A stretch of 64,000 nucleotides of DNA from Paludibacteraceae bacterium (GCA_017547145.1 JAFYQJ010000002.1:1-64000), one strand, 5' to 3'. Counted from the stretch's first letter, positions 6,985 to 16,022 are shown. Translations and numbers: made by a program. The notes: generated from the letters alone by a model not told the origin.

Positions 6985-8106
6985 TTATAGACACATTTTT
7001 AATTTCTCTAAAAACAAGTCTGCTTGTTGTTTCGATAAACAAAGTGGAGGTAATAATCTTATGATGTTTGTTCCGCTTGCACCTGTGAATACTTTCTGTT
7101 CGAAGAGTAATTTTTTTCGTAAATCTTTTACTGCATAATCAAACTCTAAACCAATCATTAGCCCTTTGCCACGAACTTCTTTTATCTCTGGAATGGATTT
7201 TAATTCATTTATTAAATACTTCCCAACGTTTGCTGCATTCTCTATTAGATTTTCGTTTTTTATTACATCAAGAACAGCTATAGCAGCTGTACATGCAAAG
7301 TGGTTACCTCCAAATGTTGTTCCTAACATTCCATAAACAGGTTTAAACATTGGACTAATAAGTACTCCACCGATAGGGAAGCCATTACCCATACCTTTTG
7401 CTGTGGTGATAATGTCGGGACGAACGTTGGTGTATTGGTGAGCAAAAAATTTCCCGCTTCTTCCATATCCCGATTGTATTTCGTCAAGTATTAGTACGGT
7501 GTTGGTTTTAGTACACTCGTTTCGAAGGTGTTTGAGGAAGTCAGCACTTGGAATTTGAACACCTCCAACGCCTTGAATGCCTTCTATTATAACTGCAGCT
7601 ACGTCGTTTTTGTTGAGGGCTAAACTTACAGCTTCAAAGTCGTTTAGTTTTATATATTCCACTTCCATAGCACTATTTATAGGAGCTATGATGTTTGGGT
7701 TGTCTGTTACGCGAACAGCTGCTGAGGTACGACCATGAAAAGCTTTACAAAAAGAGATTACTTTACTTCTATTATTGTAAAAAGATGCCAGCTTTAAAGC
7801 ATTTTCGTTAGCTTCTGCTCCAGAATTAACTAAAAATAAGGAATAATCATCGTAGCCACTAATATCTCCAAGTTTTTTTGCAAGTTCTGTTTGTAGCGGA
7901 TTGATTACGGAATTAGAGTAGAAAATCAACTCTTTAAGTTGCTTTTGCATTTTTTCTACGAAATATGGATGCGAATGACCAATAGAAATTACTGCATGTC
8001 CGCCGTACAAATCCAAATATTCGTTTCCTTGTTTGTCGTAAGTGTTACAAAGATTTCCTTTGGTGATTTCTATATCAAATAAAGGGTAAACATCAAATGT
8101 ATTCAT
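6985..8106 (-). CDS. argD: Acetylornithine (class III) aminotransferase
   Basis: PLP-dependent transfer between N-acetylornithine (or succinylornithine) and 2-oxoglutarate in arginine synthesis. 373 residues, complete. Landmarks: NSGAEANENALKLA (94-107), the PLP-ring Asp in LILDEIQSGYGR (D209), and the Schiff-base lysine in TTAKGMGNG (Lys237). FGGNHFACTAAIAVLD follows. The other arg genes are not nearby, so an ornithine or related omega-aminotransferase is a possible alternative. Upstream, on the minus strand, TACTTTTG (8137-8144) is an exact -7 box about 30 bases before the ATG. Confidence 0.85.
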   Translation of the reverse strand: MNTFDVYPLFDIEITKGNLCNTYDKQGNEYLDLYGGHAVISIGHSHPYFVEKMQKQLKELIFYSNSVINPLQTELAKKLGDISGYDDYSLFLVNSGAEANENALKLASFYNNRSKVISFCKAFHGRTSAAVRVTDNPNIIAPINSAMEVEYIKLNDFEAVSLALNKNDVAAVIIEGIQGVGGVQIPSADFLKHLRNECTKTNTVLILDEIQSGYGRSGKFFAHQYTNVRPDIITTAKGMGNGFPIGGVLISPMFKPVYGMLGTTFGGNHFACTAAIAVLDVIKNENLIENAANVGKYLINELKSIPEIKEVRGKGLMIGLEFDYAVKDLRKKLLFEQKVFTGASGTNIIRLLPPLCLSKQQADLFLEKLKMCL

Positions 8107-8136
8107 TTTTATATTCTTTTTTTAGTTTGCTATCTG

Positions 8137-8144
8137 CAAAAGTA
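8137..8144 (-). promoter_or_regulatory. -7 box for argD
   Basis: Minus-strand TACTTTTG followed by CA matches TAnnTTTG exactly. No -33 TTG at the expected distance. The rest of the 8107-8404 gap is AT-rich and without a recognisable gene. It contains GATAATGATAATG (8239-8251), vaguely like a Fur-type repeat. Confidence 0.6.
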
Positions 8145-8404
8145 CAAAATAAAAAACTCTCTTTTATTTTTTCTTGAAAAATGATTTTTAAAAGATAGTG
8201 ATTATCATATATGTTATGTCTGATGAGTGTTAATTGATTGATAATGATAATGTTTGTTTTTGCTATGTAAAAAAGGACCAACAAGGACTTTTTTTCTGTT
8301 AAAAATTGTTATTTTATTTGCAACTGAAAATGATGCGCAAATTTTTCTAGTGGAATCCGAAAAACTATAAAAGAGTAGGAATAATGAATTTAAATTAAAA
8401 AAAG

Positions 8405-9520
8405 ATGAAAAAAATAAGATTTTTAATTGCTAGTGCATCTGTTGGAGTGTTATTATTTTCATGCACTAGTCCAGATGAAAAAGCGAAGGAGCTTGCTACT
8501 CAATATAATGATATATTGAAAGGGTATAGTGAGTGTACAACTCAGAAAGGTTTTGTTCAAACTAAATCTAAAGCTAATTCTGCAATCCAATTAGAGTATG
8601 AGGAATGTGAAGAAAAGTATTCCTCTGATGCTGAGAAGAGTAAATTGTTTCATGATGTTTTTCAAAAAGAAACACAAGCCATGAATGATGCTTATCAAGA
8701 GGCATTTGCAAAATTTATTGAAAATGCATTGACTAACGGAGAATGGTATAAACCGTGTATTAAGAGTGGATGGTATATTTACTCTTTTAAAGAAGGAAAG
8801 TTCAATATTGTAGGTAGCAAAAATGCAATAGATTACTCTCTATCTTCTGATACTATCTTCTTTAATGATGATGAAAAAAACGTAGTTGTTGTTGATTTTG
8901 GCTATGATACAAATAGCTTTACCATGAAAGATGTAAAAACAAATGAATCGGTATCTTTTAAAAGACCAACAGACCGTGGAAAAATGTGTGGAAGTTGGTA
9001 TCACAACGAATACTGGAGTTATATTTTAAAAAATAATGGTAAGTTTGTAAGTAAAAGTCCATTCTTTGGCTCTTCTACTAGTACTAATAATTGGAAATTT
9101 TCAGACGGGACAATTACATGGCCTAATGGGACAAAGGCTAAGGTGACATTTACGGATATTGATCATGTTAAAGCAGGTAATGAAAAGTATTCTCGAATAT
9201 ACAAAAAAGGGCCTTCTTCTGTATCATTCTTGTTTGACAAAGACAATCAAGTAGATGATCCTGTAGAAAAACAATCTTCTTCTAGTGGTTCAGGAGATTG
9301 GGATTCAGTATTAGATGACTTTGAAGATTTTGTAGATAGTTATGTTAAGTTGTATAAGAAAGCCATGGATGGTGACATGTCTGCTATATCTGAATATCCT
9401 GGAGTTTTGTCAAAAGCAGAAAGCCTTTCTAATAAATTAAGCAATGCAGAGTCAGATTTGACGTCGGCTCAATTAAGTAGATATACAAAAATATTAAATA
9501 AAATGACATCGGTTTATTAA
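8405..9520 (+). CDS. Lipoprotein with C-terminal DWDSVLDDFEDFVDSYVKLYKKA module
   Basis: 371 residues, lipobox LLFSC (Cys20). Residues 25-115 are helical and charged. Residues 115-270 look like a small beta-rich domain (MCGSWYHNEYWSYILKNNGKF resembles lipocalin-like stress lipoproteins). A Ser-rich linker is followed by a helical module (about 297-371) containing GDWDSVLDDFEDFVDSYVKLYKKAMDGDMSA and ending ESDLTSAQLSRYTKILNKM. That module resembles a family recurring in Bacteroidales lipoproteins (my recollection is DUF6591; not verified). First gene of an apparent four-gene operon to 10561 with gaps of 19, 12 and 17 bases. Confidence 0.7.
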   Translation: MKKIRFLIASASVGVLLFSCTSPDEKAKELATQYNDILKGYSECTTQKGFVQTKSKANSAIQLEYEECEEKYSSDAEKSKLFHDVFQKETQAMNDAYQEAFAKFIENALTNGEWYKPCIKSGWYIYSFKEGKFNIVGSKNAIDYSLSSDTIFFNDDEKNVVVVDFGYDTNSFTMKDVKTNESVSFKRPTDRGKMCGSWYHNEYWSYILKNNGKFVSKSPFFGSSTSTNNWKFSDGTITWPNGTKAKVTFTDIDHVKAGNEKYSRIYKKGPSSVSFLFDKDNQVDDPVEKQSSSSGSGDWDSVLDDFEDFVDSYVKLYKKAMDGDMSAISEYPGVLSKAESLSNKLSNAESDLTSAQLSRYTKILNKMTSVY

Positions 9521-9539
9521 TTTTAAAATAGTTTTAATT

Positions 9540-9839
9540 ATGAGTAATTTAGAAAATAAGCCTGCAAAAGGCAGATTACACTGGTTGGTTCCAGTATTGG
9601 AAATTGTTGTTGTTATATTATACCTCGTAATTGGTTTTGGTGGAATTATGGATGCTTTTCAAAGAATGGATTTTGCAGGAATCTTTGAAAGTGTCATAGG
9701 TGCAATGATATTTTTGATTGTTGCTGTTGTGGCGATAACAATTATGTGCTTTATTCCTTTATTTAAGTCTAGAGCGAATATCTGGTGTGCTATTTGGAAC
9801 ATCATTTGGTTATGCTCAATAATTTATGGTATCATTTAA
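9540..9839 (+). CDS. Small membrane protein, three hydrophobic segments
   Basis: 99 residues with hydrophobic stretches at about 14-35 (LHWLVPVLEIVVVILYLVIG), 45-72 and 77-98. No catalytic motif. Second in the lipoprotein/TM2 operon. Unrecognised family; likely an inner-membrane partner of its neighbours. Confidence 0.65.
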   Translation: MSNLENKPAKGRLHWLVPVLEIVVVILYLVIGFGGIMDAFQRMDFAGIFESVIGAMIFLIVAVVAITIMCFIPLFKSRANIWCAIWNIIWLCSIIYGII

Positions 9840-9851
9840 TAAAAATTAACT

Positions 9852-10190
9852 ATGAATAAACTTAAAATGATTAGCATACTTGTCGTAGTAGCTATGGCAG
9901 TATATGCATGTGGAAATAATTCGGAAAAAGAAGAGACTAAAGAATCTACAGAATCAACTATTGTGATTGAATCTGAAAGTTTTGACACTGATGATGTTGA
10001 TGAAGATATTGACGATGCAATTGATACTTACAACAAGGCAATGGATGCAACTGAAGATCTTTTAGAAACAGCTAAAGAATTGGAAAGTTTAGCAGACGAC
10101 GATGCAGATTACGAGGATGCAATGAAAGCTGCAGAAAAATCGATGGAACTTTCAAAACAAGCTTTAGATTTATTAGACTCAATGGATTAA
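9852..10190 (+). CDS. Small acidic lipoprotein
   Basis: 112 residues. Lipobox VYAC gives Cys20. The mature part is very acidic: a Glu/Ser/Thr linker, then [36 protein letters not shown], a probable coiled or two-helix hairpin. The helical part echoes the C-terminal module of the lipoprotein at 8405 (D-rich stretch, then a YxKAMD motif), suggesting the two are related or interact. Confidence 0.65.
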   Translation: MNKLKMISILVVVAMAVYACGNNSEKEETKESTESTIVIESESFDTDDVDEDIDDAIDTYNKAMDATEDLLETAKELESLADDDADYEDAMKAAEKSMELSKQALDLLDSMD

Positions 10191-10207
10191 TTAAAAAAAT
10201 AAGATTT

Positions 10208-10561
10208 ATGGATTCAATAAAAATAAATAACATAATGTCGCTTCTTAGTGATAAAGTAGATGTAGTGAGTTTTGGATTGATAAAAGATAAGTTAGAAAAA
10301 ATTGATGATAAAAATTATGATACTTTAATTTTTTCGATAAACAACTTGAAAAGTCCAACAACGATGTTAATTGTCTCACTCTTTTTAGGAAATTTTGGTG
10401 TTGACCGTTTCTTGTTAGGAAAAGTAGGCAGTGGTATTGTAAAATTATTGCTTGGTTGGCTCACTTTTGGTATTTGGTGGTTGATAGACGTTATCAATGC
10501 CCGAAAAAATACTCAAAAATACAATGGAGCTAAATTTCAACAAGCAATAGCTCTACTTTAA
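10208..10561 (+). CDS. TM2-domain protein
   Basis: 117 residues. An N-terminal helical segment of about 50 residues precedes a TM2 domain: first [24 protein letters not shown] with the DRF motif, then [25 protein letters not shown]2 proteins are small inner-membrane proteins of poorly defined function. Last gene of the 8405-10561 operon, followed by a terminator. Confidence 0.85.
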   Translation: MDSIKINNIMSLLSDKVDVVSFGLIKDKLEKIDDKNYDTLIFSINNLKSPTTMLIVSLFLGNFGVDRFLLGKVGSGIVKLLLGWLTFGIWWLIDVINARKNTQKYNGAKFQQAIALL

Positions 10562-10585
10562 GATTGAATGAAATTGTTAAGAATT

Positions 10586-10618
10586 CAGCCGGTAAATATT
10601 TATCGGCTGTTTTTTTTG
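10586..10618 (+). terminator. Intrinsic terminator of the TM2 operon
   Basis: CAGCCG (10586-10591) pairs with CGGCTG (10604-10609); the AT-rich interior can extend the stem. Nine T follow. Confidence 0.88.
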
Positions 10619-10666
10619 TTAAATAAAAAGGATAGAAATATCTTTTTTTTGTTTGTGTAAATTGCG

Positions 10667-10674
10667 TATATTTG
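10667..10674 (+). promoter_or_regulatory. -7 box for bamD
   Basis: TATATTTG, followed by CAAACTTAAAAATG. The box ends 11 bases before ATG 10686, so the 5' UTR is only a few bases. The preceding TTTG spacing is not the usual 19-21. Confidence 0.6.
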
Positions 10675-10685
10675 CAAACTTAAAA

Positions 10686-11495
10686 ATGAAAATGGTAAAA
10701 CGCGTATTTCTTATTGTTATTGTGGGTATTTTGGTTGTATCGTGCGGTAGTTATCGTAAAATACAAAAAAGTCAAGATCCTGAATTGAAGTATAATGCTG
10801 CGATAAACTATTTTCAAGATGGGAAGTATACAAAGGCCGCAAGTTTGTTCGACGATTTGTCTACATACTATCGTGGGACGCGCAAGGCACAAGAAGTTTT
10901 ATACATGTTGGCGGAATCTTATATGGGTCAAAAAGATTATTATTCTGCAATAGAACATTATAAAATTTATGTAAAAAATTTCCCACAAGGCGATTATATA
11001 CGCGAATGTACTTATATGAAAGGGTATTGTAATTATTTGCTGTCGCCAGATGCACGTTTAGACCAGTCGTATACGAATGAAGCTATTGCGGCATTTGAAG
11101 ATTTTGTGGCAGCGTTCCCTAATTCTGATAAGGTAACTGATGCGTATGGCTATATAGAGGAATTAAAAGAAAAGTTGGCTTATAAGGCTTATTTAAACGC
11201 AAAAACTTATTATAATTTAGGAATATACATCGGGAATAATTATCGTTCGGCAATTATAGTTGCAGAGAATGCTTTGAGAGATTATCCTGAAACAAAATAT
11301 CGCGAAGAATTGTTTTTTTTGATATTGTCTTCGAAATATAAAGAAGCAACACATAGTGTTGAAGAAAAAAAACAAGAACGATATCGTGAGGTAATAGATG
11401 AGTATTATAATTATGAAAATGAATTCCCCGAAGGGAAAAATATAAAACAAGCAAAAAAATATTTGAAAGAAGCTAATAATTATTTAAAAGAATAA
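10686..11495 (+). CDS. bamD: Outer-membrane assembly lipoprotein BamD
   Basis: Periplasm-facing TPR lipoprotein of the BAM complex that inserts outer-membrane beta-barrels. 269 residues. Signal peptide VFLIVIVGILVVSC gives Cys20, and TPR-like helices follow (YNAAINYFQDGKYTKAASLFDDL; AQEVLYMLAESYMGQKDYYSAIEHYKIYVKNFP). Start 10686 places the lipobox correctly; an upstream in-frame start would precede the promoter box. Gene order bamD-rpoZ-coaBC-porD-recN is the conserved Bacteroidota arrangement, which strongly supports the call. rpoZ starts 4 bases later. Confidence 0.92.
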   Translation: MKMVKRVFLIVIVGILVVSCGSYRKIQKSQDPELKYNAAINYFQDGKYTKAASLFDDLSTYYRGTRKAQEVLYMLAESYMGQKDYYSAIEHYKIYVKNFPQGDYIRECTYMKGYCNYLLSPDARLDQSYTNEAIAAFEDFVAAFPNSDKVTDAYGYIEELKEKLAYKAYLNAKTYYNLGIYIGNNYRSAIIVAENALRDYPETKYREELFFLILSSKYKEATHSVEEKKQERYREVIDEYYNYENEFPEGKNIKQAKKYLKEANNYLKE

Positions 11496-11499
11496 ACAA

Positions 11500-11826
11500 A
11501 TGGATTTAAAAAAGACAAAAGCACCAGATTCTGTTATTACTCGTGATATGAATCAAATGAGTGAAGAGCTTGGTAATGTGTATGAATTAGTAAATATTCT
11601 TGGAAAACGTGCAAACCAGATTTCTGCAGAAATTAAAGGCGAATTAGAAAAAAAATTGCAAGAATATAGTTCTTCTTCAGACAATTTGGAGGAAGTTTTT
11701 GAAAATAGAGAGCAAATAGCAATTTCAAAGTACTATGAGAAACTTCCAAAACCTACCTTAATGGCAATACAGGAGTTTGATGATAATAAAATTTATTATC
11801 GTAACCCAACAGAAATAGCTGAATAA
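11500..11826 (+). CDS. rpoZ: RNA polymerase omega subunit, Bacteroidetes type
   Basis: 108 residues. The motif TRDMNQMSEELGNVYELVNILGKRANQISAEIK corresponds to the conserved omega/Rpb6 helix region (ITR, then GNxYELVxIxAKRAxQI). The C-terminal EFDDNKIYYRNPTEI is characteristic of the Bacteroidetes form. Omega assists assembly of the beta' subunit. Conserved place between bamD and coaBC. Confidence 0.9.
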   Translation: MDLKKTKAPDSVITRDMNQMSEELGNVYELVNILGKRANQISAEIKGELEKKLQEYSSSSDNLEEVFENREQIAISKYYEKLPKPTLMAIQEFDDNKIYYRNPTEIAE

Positions 11827-11849
11827 GACTCTTTTTGTGAAATTTTAAT

Positions 11850-11903
11850 AAAGGTAAAGGTTTGAAGTTCTTTGGACTTTAACTTTTATCTTTTTGTTTT
11901 TTT
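11850..11903 (+). terminator. Long hairpin and T-run between rpoZ and coaBC
   Basis: Bases 11850-11868 (AAAGGTAAAGGTTTGAAGT) pair with 11876-11893 through about 18 pairs with one bulged T and three G-U, around a TCTTTGG loop. TTTGTTTTTTT follows immediately before the coaBC start. It looks like a terminator or partial attenuator that would lower coaBC expression relative to bamD-rpoZ. No promoter for coaBC is seen after it. Confidence 0.65.
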
Positions 11904-13103
11904 ATGTTAAAAGGGAAGAAAATAATATTAGGAATAACTGGAGGTATTGCTGCTTATAAATCTGCAACAATTGTGCGTGAATTTGTAAAACGTGGAGCAG
12001 AGGTGAAGGTGGTAATGACAGAAACGGCTAAACAGTTTATTACTCCGTTGACAATGGCAACATTGTCAAAAAATCCAGTGATGGTAGATTTTTTTGATCC
12101 AACGAATGGAGCATGGAATAGCCATGTGAGTTTGGGTTTGTGGGCCGATGCATTTCTGATTGCCCCTACTACGGCTAATACAATAGGAAAGATGGCTAAT
12201 GGTATTGCTGATAATCTATTGCTAACCACTTATTTATCGGCAAAATGCCCTGTGTTTGTTGCTCCTGCAATGGATTTGGATATGTATCAACACCCCTTAA
12301 CGCAGAAAAATTTAACTACTTTACAGCAACTTGGCTGTCAATTAATTGAGCCTACTTCTGGTTTTTTAGCAAGTGGTTTAGAGGGAAAGGGGCGTATGGA
12401 AGAGCCTGATAAGATTGTTGATTTTGTTGAGTGTTTCTTTTCCGAAAAAAAACTATTAGGAGGAAAGCATATTTTGATTACTGCAGGCCCAACTTATGAA
12501 AAAATAGATCCGGTACGTTTTGTTGGTAATTATTCAAGTGGTAAAATGGGTTTCGCAATAGCAGAACGTTGTGCAGAATTAGGAGCTAATGTAACTCTTG
12601 TGGCAGGACCAGTTGCTCTTAAAACATCGAACCCGTTGATAAAACGTATTGATGTGGAATCTGCTGAGGAAATGTATAAAGCAACAATCAAAGCATTTTC
12701 AAATGCAGATGGAGCCATTTTGTCGGCGGCAGTAGCCGATTTTAAACCTGCAACTCAAGCAAACGAAAAGATAAAAAGAGGGGAAGATGAACTCTCGCTT
12801 CAACTCTCACCAACTAAAGATATTGCGGCTGCGTTGGGACGAGAGAAAAAAGCATCTCAATTTTTGGTTGGTTTTGCATTGGAAACAGATAATGAGTTGT
12901 CAAATGCTCAAGTTAAACTAAAAAATAAAAATCTTGACTTTGTGGTACTTAATTCTATGCAAAATGCACAAACTTGTTTTGGATTTGATACGAATAAGAT
13001 TTGGATTGTGAGAAATGATGGTACTCAAAGTGAGTTCCCTTTTAAAACAAAAAAAGAAGTAGCTCGTGATATTGTTGATGAAATAGTTAAATTTCTAAAA
13101 TGA
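11904..13103 (+). CDS. coaBC: Bifunctional phosphopantothenoylcysteine synthetase/decarboxylase
   Basis: Two steps of coenzyme A synthesis: 4'-phosphopantothenate plus cysteine to PPC (CoaB, C-terminal), then decarboxylation to phosphopantetheine (CoaC, N-terminal flavoprotein). 399 residues. CoaC landmarks: GITGGIAAYKS (10-20), active His74 in WNSHVSLG, and PAMDLDMY (121-128). The reducing Cys of the LACG motif is replaced: SGFLASGLEGKGRM carries Ser157. CoaB starts near 189 (ITAGPTYEKIDPVRFVGNYSS) and has FSNADGAILSAAVADFKP. The Cys-to-Ser change is either a lineage feature with another reductant residue or a real loss. The last 4 bases overlap porD. Confidence 0.93.
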   Translation: MLKGKKIILGITGGIAAYKSATIVREFVKRGAEVKVVMTETAKQFITPLTMATLSKNPVMVDFFDPTNGAWNSHVSLGLWADAFLIAPTTANTIGKMANGIADNLLLTTYLSAKCPVFVAPAMDLDMYQHPLTQKNLTTLQQLGCQLIEPTSGFLASGLEGKGRMEEPDKIVDFVECFFSEKKLLGGKHILITAGPTYEKIDPVRFVGNYSSGKMGFAIAERCAELGANVTLVAGPVALKTSNPLIKRIDVESAEEMYKATIKAFSNADGAILSAAVADFKPATQANEKIKRGEDELSLQLSPTKDIAAALGREKKASQFLVGFALETDNELSNAQVKLKNKNLDFVVLNSMQNAQTCFGFDTNKIWIVRNDGTQSEFPFKTKKEVARDIVDEIVKFLK

Positions 13104-14005
13104 AAAGAAATTTTTTATTCATATTGTTATTGTTTTTTTGTGGATGTTTTTCGGCTCAAGAACTAAATTGTAATTTACAAATAAATTCTTCGCAGATACA
13201 AATTGCAAATAAGCAAGTATTTGAAACGCTTCAAAAAGAATTGAATGACTTTATGAATAATCGCCATTGGACTTCGGGTGTATATTCTGTAGCAGAGCGT
13301 ATAGATTGTAATTTTATGATAACAATACAATCTTATGCTGACAATGTTTTTAGCACAGAATTACAAGTTCAAGCTCGTCGACCTGTATATAATTCATCAT
13401 ATAATACTTCAACATTTAATTTTAAAGATGAACATTTTAATTTTACATATGTTGAATTTGACCCGATTGAAATAAATACTACTACATATGAATCTAATTT
13501 AACTGCAGTTTTGGCTTATTATGCTTATATAATAATAGGTTTAGATTTAGATTCGTATTCGAAGTTAGGAGGAACAGAATGTTTTAGGCAAGCGGAAAAT
13601 ATAGTAAACTTAATGCAAAGCAAATCTGATCAGAGTGAGGCTTTAGGTTGGAAAGCGTTCGAAAGTAATAGAAATCGATATGCATTAATTAATAATTTGA
13701 TGGATGAGCGTTTTAGAAAATATCGTGAGTTTTTTTATACATATCATCGTCAAGGTTTAGACGAAATGGTTTCGAATGTGTCAAATGCGAGGGCAAAAAT
13801 AGCTGAAGGGTTACCCATTTTGCGTGAGATAAACCGAATGCAGCCTTCTGCTGTTGCTATTCAAACTTTTTTAGATTCTAAAAATGAAGAAATTATAAAT
13901 TTGTTTTCAAAGAAAGGCACTACAAAAGAAAAAAATGATGTTTATGAGATAATGACAGATGTTAATCCAACATTGACGTCGCGTTATGAAGCAATAAAAC
14001 AGTAA
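13100..14005 (+). CDS. porD: DUF4835 protein, type IX secretion PorD
   Basis: 301 residues. Signal peptide ends near CFSAQ-ELNCNLQIN. It has the typical DUF4835 opening: QELNC, then INSSQIQIANKQVFETLQKELNDFMNNRHWT, then AERIDCNFMITIQ. In Porphyromonas gingivalis the homologous PorD is needed for the type IX secretion system; its exact role is unclear. Its place between coaBC and recN is conserved in Bacteroidota. No T9SS C-terminal cargo signal was recognised in the window's secreted proteins, so a functional T9SS is suggested only by this gene and porQ. Confidence 0.85.
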   Translation: MKRNFLFILLLFFCGCFSAQELNCNLQINSSQIQIANKQVFETLQKELNDFMNNRHWTSGVYSVAERIDCNFMITIQSYADNVFSTELQVQARRPVYNSSYNTSTFNFKDEHFNFTYVEFDPIEINTTTYESNLTAVLAYYAYIIIGLDLDSYSKLGGTECFRQAENIVNLMQSKSDQSEALGWKAFESNRNRYALINNLMDERFRKYREFFYTYHRQGLDEMVSNVSNARAKIAEGLPILREINRMQPSAVAIQTFLDSKNEEIINLFSKKGTTKEKNDVYEIMTDVNPTLTSRYEAIKQ

Positions 14006-14010
14006 TTTAA

Positions 14011-15663
14011 ATGTTAAGAAATCTAGAAATACAAAATTATGCATTGATAGAACATCTAAATATTGATTTTTTAGAAGGTTTTTCTATTCTTACAGGAGAA
14101 ACAGGTGCTGGAAAATCAATCATTATGGGAGCTTTATCGTTGATTTTGGGGCAGCGTGCTGATGCAAAAGCAATTCAAGATGGCAAGAGTAAATGTGTGG
14201 TAGAAGCTACTTTTGATGTTAAAGGTTATGGTTTAGAAGATTTCTTTAAAGCTAATGATTTAGATTTTTTTACGGATTTAATAGTGCGTCGTGAGGTGCT
14301 TGATTCTGGAAAATCAAGAGCATTTGTAAATGATACTCCAGTTAATTTATCTCTTTTAAAGGAGGTAACATCTAAATTGATAGATGTTCATTCTCAACAT
14401 GCTAATTTGTTGCTTTCGAATGATGATTTTCATTTGAATGTTTTGGATTCAGTTGCTAAAACAAGTAATATCAAAGCCGAATATCAAAAGAAATATTTAG
14501 AATATCGTTCGGTGCAAAAACAATTAAATGATATCCGAAATGCAGCCCTAAAAGAGCAAGAAGAACGAGATTATATACAATATCAATACACTCAATTAGC
14601 TGAATTGAATTTGCAAGTTGGTGAACAAGAAGATTTGGAGCAAGAGTTGGATATATTAAATCATTCTGAAGATATTAAACGTGTACTTTCTTTTGCTGTT
14701 GATACATTGGATGATGAGCAAGGTGTTCTTTCTTTATTGAAAAATGTAAATTTTAATCTTAAAAAAATTATTTCATATTTGCCAACGGCAGAAGCATTAC
14801 AAAATCGTTTGGAAAGTTGTTGGATAGAGTTGCAAGATCTTGAAAACGAGATAAATCATTCGTTGAATTCTATAGATTTTGACCCTAATAGAAAGTTGGA
14901 AATTGAAGAACGTTTAAATTTGATTTACTCGTTGGAGCAAAAACATCGAGTGGCTACAATCGAAGAGTTGTTGAATTTGCAAACTGCATTTGAAACACGA
15001 TTGCAAAATATTGATTCGTACGACGAAAATATAAAAAACTTAGAAAAAAACTTGCAAAAACTAGAAAACGAGTTGATTTCGTTAGCTTCTAAATTGACGG
15101 AGATGCGAAAATCAGTTTGTGTAGAGATAGAGCAAACGATGGATAGCAATTTTCAATTGTTAGGGATGCCGAATGCACATTTTGTTATTTCGTTAATTTC
15201 AAAAAGCGATTTTTCTTTAACGGGAAAAGATGATGTAGAGTTTTTGTTTTCTGCAAACAAAAATGGTATTCCTAAAAAGTTGGCGACAATTGCATCTGGA
15301 GGAGAAATGTCGAGGGTGATGTTAAGTTTAAAATCGTTGATTGTAACAAAATCATTTCTACCAACGATAATATTTGATGAAATAGATACTGGAGTTTCGG
15401 GAGAAATTGCTCATAGAATGGGTGAGATAATGCGTGTGATGTCAAAAACAATGCAGGTAATATCTATAACTCATTTGCCGCAAATTGCAGCTAAAGGTAA
15501 TGCTCATTATAAGGTATATAAAACGGATTCGGAGTTAGCGACACATACGCATATTGTTCGTTTAAAAGAAGATGAGCGAATTCAAGAAATAGCAGAATTG
15601 TTGAGTGGTAAAAATCCCACGCAAGCAGCACTCGATAATGCAAAGGAGTTATTGGCTTTATAA
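14011..15663 (+). CDS. recN: DNA repair protein RecN
   Basis: SMC-like ATPase acting at double-strand breaks. 550 residues, normal length. Walker A GETGAGKSI (29-37). Long coiled-coil arms span roughly 155-370 (for example EQEERDYIQYQYTQLAELNLQ and NLEKNLQKLENELISLASKLTEMRK). Signature motif region is IASGGEMSRVMLSLKSL, Walker B is PTIIFDEIDTGVSG, and the His switch region is ISITHLPQIAAKG. Fifth gene of the conserved bamD cluster, 5 bases after porD. Confidence 0.96.
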   Translation: MLRNLEIQNYALIEHLNIDFLEGFSILTGETGAGKSIIMGALSLILGQRADAKAIQDGKSKCVVEATFDVKGYGLEDFFKANDLDFFTDLIVRREVLDSGKSRAFVNDTPVNLSLLKEVTSKLIDVHSQHANLLLSNDDFHLNVLDSVAKTSNIKAEYQKKYLEYRSVQKQLNDIRNAALKEQEERDYIQYQYTQLAELNLQVGEQEDLEQELDILNHSEDIKRVLSFAVDTLDDEQGVLSLLKNVNFNLKKIISYLPTAEALQNRLESCWIELQDLENEINHSLNSIDFDPNRKLEIEERLNLIYSLEQKHRVATIEELLNLQTAFETRLQNIDSYDENIKNLEKNLQKLENELISLASKLTEMRKSVCVEIEQTMDSNFQLLGMPNAHFVISLISKSDFSLTGKDDVEFLFSANKNGIPKKLATIASGGEMSRVMLSLKSLIVTKSFLPTIIFDEIDTGVSGEIAHRMGEIMRVMSKTMQVISITHLPQIAAKGNAHYKVYKTDSELATHTHIVRLKEDERIQEIAELLSGKNPTQAALDNAKELLAL

Positions 15664-15674
15664 AACAAAAACAG

Positions 15675-16022
15675 ATGACAATAGCACAACAACGTATAGA
15701 GCAACTTGATGTAAAAACAAAGCAGGCGTTAATACATTTATTTGGCAGTTTAGATGTTTTTTACGAATTGTTTTATTTGATAATTAAAAATGAACATCAA
15801 TTGGATCTTTACCGTCCTGATGGATGGTCTGCAAAATTGTCTTCAGTTCAGTATTATAGGCGTTTAGCAACAGAGCGTGTTGTAAAAGAATGTGGCATTG
15901 ATGCCGATTTAATGGAAGATATTTATAGCGATTATTTTGAGGAGTTTGCTAATTTTCAAGAAAAAACACCAAAACTTTCGAATGAAGAATTTATAACGTT
16001 ATTGAAAAAATTGATTGTTTAA
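15675..16022 (+). CDS. Small conserved-looking cytosolic protein, unknown
   Basis: 115 residues, all-helical by appearance, no signal peptide, no recognised motif. Contains YRPDGWSAKLSSVQYYRRLATERVVKE and an acidic middle (DADLMEDIYSDYFEEF). It begins 11 bases after recN and its last base overlaps the first base of rsmG, so it is translationally coupled to its neighbours. Confidence 0.6.
   Translation: MTIAQQRIEQLDVKTKQALIHLFGSLDVFYELFYLIIKNEHQLDLYRPDGWSAKLSSVQYYRRLATERVVKECGIDADLMEDIYSDYFEEFANFQEKTPKLSNEEFITLLKKLIV

Noticed and set aside
8239-8251. GATAATGATAATG as a Fur box upstream of the 8405 lipoprotein operon
   Set aside because: Only two hexamers, in a very AT-rich gap, without the inverted third half; expected by chance.
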